Source: Hysterium pulicare CBS 123377 (taxonomy: Eukaryota; Ascomycota; Dothideomycetes; Hysteriales; Hysteriaceae). From it: DNA of 64,000 nt. The stretch covers positions 1-64,000 of the forward strand of contig AJFK01000323.1 in assembly GCA_000467715.1 (NCBI GenBank). Reading direction: 5' to 3'. The stretch's first letter is position 1. Each line of letters opens with the position of its first letter. Shown one piece after another: positions 11,923 to 21,396 of this stretch. The position numbers and the translations under genes are program-made. The notes beneath the pieces are model-generated. The model worked only from the letters and a program-made list of their open reading frames with translations, had not been told where the DNA came from and did not search any database.

Positions 11923-12748
11923 GTAGCGATGAGACTTGCTGGGTGGAGTGGGAAGTACGAGGCGCTTCGGGAACGCCTTAGAGCCTGCAGCGTGAGACAC
12001 GGGGGCATTTACATTGTATTGCATTGCGGCGAGCTTTGACTAAGAAAGAAAAGCATCAGATTGTTTTTGCGCCATGCGCCTTTTACATGGTAGATTTCTT
12101 TGTCTACGGCATTTTCCTTCGGCATTCTCATGCATTTCTCCAAAATTTCCTAGGTTTGATTTGATACTGACGAGCGGGCGTAATCGGGGCGGAGTTCGGG
12201 CTCATACACCTTTATTTGTTTGCTCGAATTATCAGCTCTCCGAAAAACTCTATAGACGGTATCTGAGATCTCGTCCTTGAATTTCAAGGATCAAAATGAT
12301 TTAAAAATCTAAAGTAGGAAGAAATTGCAAATTGGACCACGAATTACTGATACGACTTTATTCGTTATGTTTGGAGAGAGGAATGCTGTTTATTCGATAT
12401 CAATCGAGTTTGAGGCCCGTGCGTTACCAAATCTGGACCACCCTGCTCCCCATGCCGATCACAGACAGACTCAAACTTCGCTCGCAAGAGCTATCATCAT
12501 TTTCATACATCACTTAATGAACGGCCGAGGAGAGTCGTATAATACTGTTGCTTCGCATACTTAGGTACTCTTGGCCATTGTGACTCATAAAGATAAGGTT
12601 ACTAAGCCACGCCTTGTGTATTTCAACCTTATATATGAGACATATAGTCTTCATTCATTCAGTCTATCAAACATCCCATATCTAATCTCAACATCCCTCC
12701 AACCATCGGGAATCTCATCAAATCCCACTTCACCAATCTCCCCCAACC
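11923..12748. other. Intergenic region with the GNAT gene promoter
   Basis: About 0.83 kb without a credible gene. A TATA-like run lies at 12630-12636, 113 bp before the GNAT start codon, and the leader after it is rich in pyrimidines. Nothing else is supportable. Confidence 0.4.
12630..12636 (+). promoter_or_regulatory. Candidate TATA box of the GNAT gene
   Basis: The sequence TATATAT lies 113 bp upstream of the start codon in an otherwise mixed region, a plausible spacing for a fungal core promoter. Position and sequence are the only evidence. Confidence 0.3.
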
Positions 12749-13498
12749 ATGCTCATCCGCCCTCTAACCCGCCCCGACATCCCCTCCGTCGCCTTAATAA
12801 CCCACGAAGCCTTATCCAACGACGAACTCTTCCGCTGGCTCTACCCGCACCAAGAAAAATACCCCACCGACCTCCCCCGCTTCCAGCTCATCCGTCTCCG
12901 CACCCGCCTCGTGGAAAAGGGCTCCCACGGCATCGTAGCCGAGACGGAACCCAGCGACGCCGAATGGAGCGGCGCGCCCGAAATCACCGGTTTCGCCTTC
13001 TACGTGCGAAGCGGCACGGACGCGAAGAGTGCGGCGTGGCTGCGGGATTCGTTTGCGAGGAAGGTAGAGCGCTATCTGCTGGAGTGGGAGAAGTGGTACG
13101 AGACGAAGATTCTGGCCCGGGCTTCTGATGCGGCGAATATCGCTACGCTGGATAAAGCGACTGATTATGCCTTCTACGCCTCCTTGAAGGATTCCTGGCA
13201 TTTGGGTCTTCTGGCTGTGGATCCGAGGTTTCAGAGACGAGGTATTGGGGCTAAGCTGGTTGCTTATGGGCAGGAGATCGCGCAGGGGGAAGGTGTGCCG
13301 ATGACGCTGGAGGCGAGTGTCTTGGGGCGGTTTTTGTATGCGAAGATGGGGTTTAGGGTTGTTGAGGAGAATGTTATTGTTGAGGGGTTGGAGAGTGTGG
13401 CGATGGTTTGGGAGCCGAGGGGGTTGGAGGGGAGGTGGTTGGAGGATGTTGGGGAGGAAAAGGGAAAGGGGAAGGCGAAGTTGAAAGATATGTCGTAA
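12749..13498 (+). CDS. GNAT-family N-acetyltransferase
   Basis: A single exon of 249 aa. The family transfers an acetyl group from acetyl-CoA to an amine; this one's substrate is unknown. The N-terminus IRPLTRPDIPSVALI is the usual first strand and helix of GNAT proteins. The acetyl-CoA loop is DPRFQRRGIGAKLV (about residues 155-168, Q/RxxGxG/A), followed by EASVLGRFLYAKMGFRVVEE, the standard end of the fold. The C-terminal 25 residues are Lys/Glu/Gly-rich and probably disordered. The coding strand is strongly C-rich for the first 270 bp and strongly G-rich for the last 200 bp, so base choice changes within one gene. It converges with the decayed gene to its right, only 22 bp away. Confidence 0.88.
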   Translation: MLIRPLTRPDIPSVALITHEALSNDELFRWLYPHQEKYPTDLPRFQLIRLRTRLVEKGSHGIVAETEPSDAEWSGAPEITGFAFYVRSGTDAKSAAWLRDSFARKVERYLLEWEKWYETKILARASDAANIATLDKATDYAFYASLKDSWHLGLLAVDPRFQRRGIGAKLVAYGQEIAQGEGVPMTLEASVLGRFLYAKMGFRVVEENVIVEGLESVAMVWEPRGLEGRWLEDVGEEKGKGKAKLKDMS

Positions 13499-13520
13499 TG
13501 ATTTCCGTGTACGAAACTTG

Positions 13521-15236
13521 TCATTTTTTTATATACCATAAGGCTAGTCCAAAGATTTCCGCCCATCGCATCCTCATATTCGCACTCATCACCGACGCAG
13601 CGCCTTTAGAGGGTCGTGGTGCACCACCTCCCGTGCCACTAGCTCCACCAACTATAGGTAGCAGAGGAGGTGCTTGACTTGGCGTAACCTCAAAAAGAGC
13701 TGGAACTGAGGTTTTCTGTGCAGGCGACGAAATTGAAGGTGCAGGTTTGGCAGTGGGCACAAGTTCACCTCCTTGAGTGAGCGTCTTTGGAGGGTCATGA
13801 AATCCGCCGTTGTTAAGTCCAATCGTGCAACTGGCCCATTCAGGCTCGAGACCTCGCACGCGCTCTGGCAGAGCGATGAAAGAATGGCATGGATCATCGA
13901 CGTCTCCAATATAATTCTAGTGATTGGTGAGCTTCCATCCTACTATGGACTGAGGAGGATAATGATCAGGGGTGGGTCTCACATTAGGATCGTTCGCCAA
14001 ATAGTAGTATCCAGAGATGGTACTGTAATTCTGGGCAATGTCCGCATAGGTCATGATCCTCGGGGGCGGATCAGACCTCGTGGTGGTATTTCCTTCACCA
14101 TCGCCGGCTGAAAGCAAGCAAACGGCCGTTGTGACCGAAGGTAGTAAAGTACTTATCTCGGTGGGATTGAACGCTACCGTAGTATTGTACAATACCTAAG
14201 AGTTTGCCAGACTGCTTCAAGCTATGCGCATATGGAAGTAGCCTTAAACTTCCAACTGTTCCGCATAAGTCAGTTGCCCTTAGAGTATCGAATGTAATAT
14301 AAACGCTGGGCGAAGTGCTGAACGATATAAAGAGCATCGATAGAGTCTGTTGATTAAGTTGTAGAAGACGCACAAGATGAACCCGCTGTCATCTACGAAT
14401 ATACCTGTGCCATTACTTGGAAGGCTAGTTGCTGTAGGTACTGCGCCCGTGGCCTGGTCGGCTCAATAGTAAAGCTGAATTGTACCAGCCGCCCAATCGC
14501 AGACAGAACAACAGGGAGGCTGCATAATAACAGCAGCAGGAGGGGCTTCCGCATCCGTTTATTTCAATTAGCTATGCCATATTAATCTAAGGTGTCATAT
14601 ACATGTATGCGTCTCCATCCATATCGAATGTCTGGCCTCAACGGTCTCCAGGCTACCAGTTTCAAACTCGGCTTGCAAAGTCCTCGTTGACATGGTGTAT
14701 ATTTCAGAGGTGCCGGTTACATAGTCCGAAATTGATTCAGTCCACTGAGTTTTGCAGTAACATTTCAAGCAAGAATCTGCATAGTTCCAGAATAGAGCTT
14801 GGTCAACAGCCGCCCCTTGACATCCTGTTAGGATAAATAGTTCGAGGGAAGGGGGGGTGCTTGGCGCGTAAGTATTAGGATAAGTGCCATTAGTGGAGTT
14901 GGAAACGGGAAATGTTGTGATTGTTGTCGCAGGAGGTGATGTTATGGTAGCTAGAACAGACGTGATAAATGCTGTGGTGCCGTTCGCGATAGTTGTATTG
15001 AGTCTTCAATGCAAGGTGTTGTCCTTTGTAATTTGAGGAAATACAGAGTTCCACAGTATCGGAACACCTCGCACATGTGCATGAAAGGTTCGTCATAGAG
15101 AAAGAACTCTTGGAATTCAAAAAAAAAGTGTGAATGTACCTCTTCTTGGAAATTGATTATTATAACGGGGTATCTGCGCAAAGCAAACCGACGAAAATAT
15201 CGAAACAACTGAAGCGAAACGAAGAAGAACCATCAT
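13521..15236 (-). pseudogene. Decayed gene for a secreted Ser/Thr-rich, Cys-containing fungal protein
   Basis: The minus strand spells most of a multi-exon secreted protein. A signal peptide (MMVLLRFASVVSIFSSVCFAQ) is encoded at 15236-15174. A Thr-rich stretch follows (TIANGTTAFITSVLATITSP), then CQGAAVDQALFWNYADSCLKCYC, then CCSVC. Later exons carry TFDTLRATDLCGTV, TYADIAQNYSTISGYYYLANDPN, DDPCHSFIALPERV and WASCTIGLNNGGFHDPP, and the tail is Gly/Pro-rich. Several junctions fit GT-AG introns, for example 66 nt between DPN and NYIGDV. An in-frame TGA at 14465-14463 interrupts the exon where a Trp is expected (QLYY-stop-ADQ), and no frame-preserving intron removes it. The join from exon 1 is also unclear. 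It resembles uncharacterised secreted proteins common in Leotiomycetes, by memory. A functional readthrough product is less likely. Confidence 0.6.
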
Positions 15237-15607
15237 GGCCATAATTGAATCCCCTCAAAACCTAAGGACGTAGAACGACGAGGACGACTTCGCGAGACAT
15301 GATGGCAGATTCTGATGGAACTAATAAACCACCGGCTTTAACAGAATGGCATGAGAGCGGTGCGGATGCCTGGGGCAGAGAGGAGGTCCGGGTGCTGCGG
15401 CGAGGCTAAAGGTGCTAGTAGCACGTGTTTTATTCCAGATATGAGGACAAAGTAGAGAGAGAACGTTCAAACCCGCGGGGTCGGTGTTGTGTGAGATGTT
15501 GAGAGTCTGCTTGATTTGTATATGTTTTGGATTATGAGTATTATGAGTAATGTAAGATGTATCTACGTCCCTCTTGCATCCGCATTCCTCGCGGTGTAAA
15601 CTCTCGA
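15237..15607. other. Intergenic region left of PHS1
   Basis: A 371-bp gap between the 5' end of the decayed secreted-protein gene and the 3' end of PHS1. An open frame continues through it from PHS1 sequence in the wrong frame, but it has no domain. It should contain the PHS1 3' UTR. Confidence 0.4.
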
Positions 15608-16681
15608 TTAATTTGCTTTGCTCTTCCCACTCCCGCCCATGATGCGACGACGCTGCTTCAACATGTACGTGAAGAGGGTGTAGAAGCCTGCGAATCACAC
15701 GGTCAGACATCGAATCTTTCCAGATTTTGTGATGTAGATTCCAGGACGACAGGTCGAAGTAGACATAAAGACATTGGACGTACCGGGAATATAACTCGCC
15801 AACACGCCCCAAAGAGCATACCCATACACGGGATTCATTCTTTCGGCTTTTGGAATAGCTTTGTAGATCAACCACGTTTCGCTCGCCACACCCATCGGAT
15901 AGAGTACGAGGAAGGTGTTGTACCTGGGAATGCTCCAGTTAGCACACATTTGCTAAAAACCCACCCTGTCCTCGCCTCTTCACGTCTTCCTTCGCCGCCG
16001 CAAATCCATCCCTACGCCTATGAAACCCCCCCTCGCCCTTAATCCCCAAGTCCCACGCAACCTCTTGATGATAGGAATTTCGCTCACCTCAACCATTGTA
16101 TGAACCCCGGCACCCCGGTCCCACCCAACACAAAGACAAAGTACGAATACCGAATCACCTCCGTAACACTCCACGCAACAAGCATAGTCGTATACGCGGG
16201 GCTATATTTCGTAGTTTGAGGGAACTGATACCCAATGCCCCACACAAGCAGCAACCGACTCGCAACCTGCATCGCAGTCGTGAAAAGGGGCGCACGCACG
16301 ACGCCTACAAAACAACTATTAGTTATTCCTGCCTCTTGCAATGTCTTTAAAGTCCGATGCCATCAAGAGAAGAGCTTGAGAAGACTGCTTCCTGTCCCGA
16401 ACTATCTAAAACGAAATCAAATCCCCTAAGAAAATAAACTCACCAGTTAAACTATGCCCCACCTCCAACAAAGCCCCCGTCTGCACAATCCTCACAAATC
16501 CCTCTAGGCTCTTATACACGCTCCCGTTCTCCATCTTCTTGACATCTCCGCCTCCCGAAACTTGTATAACGCGTCCTAGCACCGTAGCCCATGCTACCGC
16601 CGAGGCCAAGTTGTACGCGAGCAGGTAGGTTGTTTTGAAGGGGGAGGATTGAGAGGTGTTGGGACGAGGTTGGGTGGCCAT
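15608..16681 (-). CDS. PHS1: Very-long-chain (3R)-3-hydroxyacyl-CoA dehydratase (PHS1/HACD)
   Basis: Exons 16681-16444, 16304-16088, 15923-15784 and 15687-15608 give 224 aa (yeast Phs1 is 217). It catalyses the third step of very-long-chain fatty-acid elongation in the ER membrane. The protein is almost wholly hydrophobic, as expected for about six membrane spans (YLLAYNLASAVAWATVL; ALLEVGHSLTG; LFTTAMQVASRLLLVWG; MLVAWSVTEVIRYSYFVFV). The signature block YNTFLVLYPMGVASE gives Tyr160 and Glu167, spaced by seven residues like the catalytic Tyr149/Glu156 of yeast Phs1. The C-terminus GFYTLFTYMLKQRRRIMGGS ends in a basic tail (KSKAN) like an ER-retention signal. All three introns keep phase. Confidence 0.93.
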
Positions 16682-17640
16682 GGTGGGATGGACTGGGAGT
16701 AGGGCTGAATCTGATGGTGGGAGGAGAGGAGTTGGTGAGGGTTTGGTAAGGAGGTGAGGTGAGGTGTGAGGTTGGAGGGATTTGCCGGGGTGAAGCCGAG
16801 GTGGTCTTGAGATGGAAGGACATTACGAGTAGAAGGAACTTTGAAACTTGGGTTTGAAAATGGGAATTTTCTATTGTCTGCGGGTGTTTTCATACTTGAA
16901 GACAAACACTTTGAGTCCATGAATCGGTGGGAGAGAGCCTTGGACCTTGTTCGAGCATTTCAACCTCATTCTAGAACTACAAGCACAACCAGGATCACAA
17001 GTTCAGCACGGTTTAGAATCTTCAAGTGTGTCTATCAAGCAATCATTCTCATTATATACAGTGACCAAGAAGAACATCCACCGAAGGGACGTCCAGCCAA
17101 GGTAGACCGGTGCTCATGATATCGATCATTGCATCCATGATCGTCCATTCCATAAAGCCATTAATGAGTTCCACCGAAGAGTACGCCTGTAAATGATACC
17201 CAGTACCTATGCAATGCAGGCAAGCAACACCATGGCTATGCAAGTTGGTATCAACAGAAGCCAAAGGAAAACGGCGGTGTAATGTAAAGGAAGCCCGATG
17301 ACGGTCGCCAAAGAGTTCTGACATTTACCAAAGGAGGCTTGATTTTAACCGCCAATGCTTTTCTGAGATGAACAAGGGTAGTAACAGAGGTCAAAAGGAA
17401 AACGAAGTTGTGCAATGTGACGTTATGCCTTTTCCTTCGTGAATAAAGGTTGAGGCACTGGGTATTGTGGTCCTGGACAATAGGGTCCTTGGAATCCCAA
17501 GGCAACCAACGCAAAGCAGAGAGCGAAGTATGTGTGGTGTCGTATGTGTGATGCAGTGGTTAATATACTGGGTATGGGATGTAGATGTTGCTCGGTGTAT
17601 CTCGTATTTGGGGCCATGGGGCCGTAGGGTATATCGGACT
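16682..17640. other. Intergenic region PHS1 promoter / RING-gene 3' flank
   Basis: About 0.96 kb. The 150 bp next to the PHS1 start codon are strongly G-rich on the plus strand (C-rich on the PHS1 sense strand), like many fungal leaders. I see no gene in the rest. Confidence 0.4.
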
Positions 17641-19028
17641 TTAAAGGTAGATCTGAATCATAGCCGTCTTCGCATGGCACTTCGTATCGCAACCTTCCAC
17701 CATGCAGACTTTGAAAGGCTTTGTGAACTTCTCGCCGACCTTTTCCTTTCCTTTCCTACGGTTGGTCATGGCACGGTTCTTCGTACATTCGCCACAGTAG
17801 ACCTGAACATTATTAGCACGCATTCCTTAAGAGACGAGGGCCAAGCTTGAACTTACGTGACCGCATGCTTTGAGGAGCCAGACCTGTTGTTTGATATCCG
17901 TGTCGCCTATGCATAGTTCTTCCTCACAGTTGGGGCACATCAACACATCGTCCTCAGCTGGGGACCGCGTATAGCCTTCAGGTGCTGGGTCTGGGGCAGT
18001 GTATGTAGGTGGAGGTGCCCGCCGTTCCGCTCCCAACCCCAAGTCGAAGCCAACCAACTCGAAATCCATATCAATAGGCGGAGCGAAATCAGTATGCGGA
18101 GCGGCTCCGTAATGAATGTGCTGTTGCCGACCGGCTGTACCTCGTCTTGCTGGTTGTCTAACTCGATGTCTAGCTCGCTGTCTACGTAGGTCTTCTCCTA
18201 TCGCAGCACCTCTTCGAATCTCCTCACGTTGGAAATGTTCTCCCGCTCTATTGATCAGATTCTGGAAAGCTGCGAGAGGGGCATTCCCATCTCCCCCAAA
18301 GATTACGTCGTAGTGTCGGTGGAGGGCATTTCGTCGGTCTGCTGTCATTCTCATCGGCGCTAACTGCATTGCTTCAATGCGGGCATCGTTAATGTCCAGC
18401 GCTGTAGCCCGACGCTCCTCCTCGGGCACACGCTCCCAATGTGCATCTGGCCATGGAAGGTTGAATTCGTTGGTCAGATCGATGCTTTGTCCCCGACCAT
18501 AGCGGGGGAGGCGGGCTTGACGAAGAGGATCTATGGTTCTAGCAGAGATGAACTCGACCTCTGGGCTATCTGGTATCTGTATCGGGGCAGGCTCGTCATC
18601 CTCGAGATCTATGATGTCCCTGCTGAAGCGTGGAGGTCGGGATGCGCGCGTGGAGGAACCGGCAGCGGAGTTCGCACTCGATTGAGATGGTCCAGCATCG
18701 TCTATAGTCAGATCTATGACCTGCTGTTCGCCACCTGTTGAGCTAGACATTGGTCGTCTGAAATCGAAGCCGTCGCCAGCGAATCTACCTTCGCCAGCGT
18801 ATGTATTTCGTATTCTAGCTCGTTCTCTGTTTTGGAGGGCTGAGAGGGTACAAGGAGGAAGTTCATGTATCGGACCAGGGCCGTCACAGAACGGTTCCCA
18901 GGAATCGTCGGGATGGTGCGGTTGGGGGTGCTGTGAAGTGGACCCGTCAGTCAAGTCTTCAAAACGGGTCGGCTTGGGTTGTTTCAAACCTTGTGTCTGT
19001 CGCTGATCGGGCAGCCGCAGTTATCCAT
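17641..19028 (-). CDS. RING-finger protein with SUMO-interacting motifs, Slx5/Rfp1-like STUbL subunit
   Basis: Exons 19028-18990, 18930-17857 and 17802-17641 give 424 aa. SUMO-targeted ubiquitin ligases bind poly-SUMO chains and ubiquitinate the modified protein during DNA repair and genome maintenance. Three hydrophobic-acidic SUMO-interacting motifs are visible: VIDLTID (near residue 85), IIDLEDDE (near 120) and SIDLTNE (near 163). A C-terminal RING-like Cys/His cluster runs from residue 342: CPNCEEEL, then ACGHVYCGEC spanning the last intron, then CMVEGCDTKCHAK. The middle is Arg-rich and low-complexity. The first exon (MDNCGCPISDRHK) is inferred: the intron 18989-18931 has a GTTTGA donor and a good CTGAC branch site. 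The start codon is therefore less certain than the RING end. Confidence 0.72.
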
Positions 19029-19394
19029 GCTCAAGAAAACCCGGTCCAAGAAAGGCGGAGCGGGTGTGCTGAAAGTGCTGGTTGCGAGAGAGAAATGGGT
19101 GGTTTGGCAAGATGGAGGTCGAGGCAACGAACCGAGTTCATCACCAACGCTATGACCACCTTCATTCACTTCGACATTCAATAGGTGACAGACGCGCTAG
19201 CACTGGGTACCATGTTTTCAACATCCGCATATCATCATCCGGCCACCATGGTGAATTGCACATAGTGTATTGTCAAACGAACAGACGTGATCGGTCTGGG
19301 AAAATTCCATCGGCTTCAACATTATACTAGAAAGCGTAAAAACCTGTCACAGCTCAGAACGCCACGCCCGATTTCATGTTCCCTGCCAATTTTC
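19029..19394. other. Intergenic region RING gene promoter / PRP19 3' flank
   Basis: A 366-bp gap. It holds the promoter of the RING gene on its left side and the PRP19 3' UTR on its right. No further feature is visible. Confidence 0.4.
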
Positions 19395-20982
19395 CTATGC
19401 ACCTAGAACATTGAGACCCCCCTCAGGTGTGAGCACGATAAGTGAAGAGGCGTTAGATCCCCACGCAACATCCTTCGCCGGAATAGCCTTCTTGAACGGC
19501 TCCGACCAGCTCTTCGAAGCTTTTGTATACTGCTGCACCGAGACACATCCCGAACCTGCCGTCGCAAGGAACTGTCCAGTGTAGTCCCAGTGCACGCTCT
19601 CAATCGGGCTGCCTGTCTCGAGTACCTTGATAGTCGCCATCTTCCTGAGATCCCAAACCGCGACGCTTGACTGTCCTTTGACTACCGACGCAAACCATGT
19701 TCCGTTTTCGGAGAATGAGATGCTGCGAGGCGGACCGCCGGCCTCGAACGTTGCCTCTCGAATCTGAGCACCTGTCTTTACATCGAAAAGCCGGATCTGA
19801 CCATCCTGACCGCCAGCTGCAAAAAGATGCCCATCGGGATGGAAGGCACAGCAGGTGATTTCTGTTTGAATGTTAGCAACATAGACTGAAAGTTTGTCAA
19901 TATGACACTTACGTGACTCAGTGTAGATATGGGAAGCGATCTTCATAGTCGTCAAATCGTAGAATATGATGCTCTTATCCACACCGCCTGATGCTAAAAT
20001 CGCCCCGGTTGGATGAAGTGACAGCGAGGTTGCTGCGCCAGCATGAGTACCAAGTTGGCCAATCTCTGCACCATTCTCAAACAGCTTAACCGCTCCTGAT
20101 GTTGTTGCGACGATGGATCGAGTGCCCCACCAGGTTGTAGCCGTGACTGCGCTGCCGCACTTCAAGATGTTCATCATTTGCTTTTGCGATATGGAATAGA
20201 CACCAGCCACACCATCAGCGCCTCCAAAGAGGGCAAGATCTCCAGACTCATCGAGGGATATCGCGGCACTGCCGGGGTAGAGCGCGTCGGTAGAAATGGT
20301 AGTATCGAAGGATTGAACGACTTCATCGGTGGCCCATTCTGCCGGAACGGGACGCTTTCGACGGGTGCTCGAAAGTTGTTGCTGTGTCTCATCGACTTTG
20401 GCTGCCAAAGCCGCGGGCAATTCTTGGTTATCCACCTGCATAGCATCACCATTGCTGGCCGCACCTCCACCACTAATTGTCACATTCTGTAGAGCCTCCC
20501 TAGCCTCATCTCTATCCCTCGAAAGCCTAGCAATAACTCTCGTCGCAGCATCATTCTGATACAACGCCGTACTAAGTTCTTGCCTCGTCTGTGCCAACTG
20601 TTGTTTCAGGGTGAAAGTCTCCAAAGCAACTGCATCCCATTCGGACTGAAACGCAGCAAGAAGCGAGGGAATTGAGGTGAGGGTCGGTGGTCGTGGTTTT
20701 ACGACGCGTGGAGATTTGAGCTCGATGAGATCGTCTACTTCTAGGTCTTCGCCGGTGACGGGGTCGGTATGGTGTTCTGCGATATGCGCTTCGATCAAGC
20801 GCTTTTCGAAGACATTGCCTGGAAACGATGTCAGTTTAGGAGCTGGAGTCGGGAGTATGCATGCAGAACCTACCACTCTTTCGCGATGCAACGGGGATTT
20901 GTGGCGCTTCGCCAGATACTGAGAGACCTATTAATTTGTGCTAGTTCTAGGCGATGGGAGTTCACTTACTTGCGCAAAGCAT
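19395..20982 (-). CDS. PRP19: Pre-mRNA-processing factor 19 (Prp19), U-box E3 ubiquitin ligase
   Basis: Exons 20982-20970, 20918-20874, 20818-19913 and 19861-19395 give 476 aa. Prp19 is the core of the NineTeen complex that activates the spliceosome, and it is a U-box ubiquitin ligase. The N-terminus MLCAISGEAPQIPVASRKSG, then VFEKRLIEAHI and DPVTGEDL, is the U-box (residues 1-70), assembled from three exons of 13, 45 and 906 nt. A Leu/Ala-rich coiled coil follows (residues 85-145), then WD40 repeats to the end (GGADGVAGVYS, ASGGVDKSIIFYD, AAGGQDGQIRLFD, VAVWDLRK). The last intron (19912-19862) is 51 nt with no in-frame stop, so its retention would only add 17 residues. A TGCTAAC branch site supports its removal. 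Confidence 0.95.
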
Positions 20983-21396
20983 GTTGGGTTGTTAATAGTT
21001 TATTGGTAATTCAGCGACTCAAGTGTATACCTATCCCAGCCTCAACTCCAAAACTTCGATGCGCTAGGAAAAACGTTGCGCCGGTTCCGTCGAAATCATC
21101 TTCTTTGTCCCTGCACTCTACTTGATCGACATTTTTCGCCTCCATCACTTGCTTGTCCCTCATATTTGCATGTGGCAAATACCAAAAAGTCAACCTTATC
21201 TCATCTATCTCGATATCCCCTTTCCCAAAGCTCAAACCTACCACGCATACACCAGTCTAGCCCACAGTAAATGACCGAACACTTCTTTAGGACCCAGGCA
21301 TAGCACGTACGCAAAGCCTGGCCTCTAAAGTATATTTGGCGTATATATCCCAAAGAATAGAAAACCTATTTACACAGCCCTTAAACACATCATACC
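20983..21396. other. Intergenic region PRP19 promoter / GH31 3' flank
   Basis: A 414-bp gap. The PRP19 promoter lies on the left and the alpha-glucosidase 3' UTR on the right. I see no gene. Confidence 0.4.
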
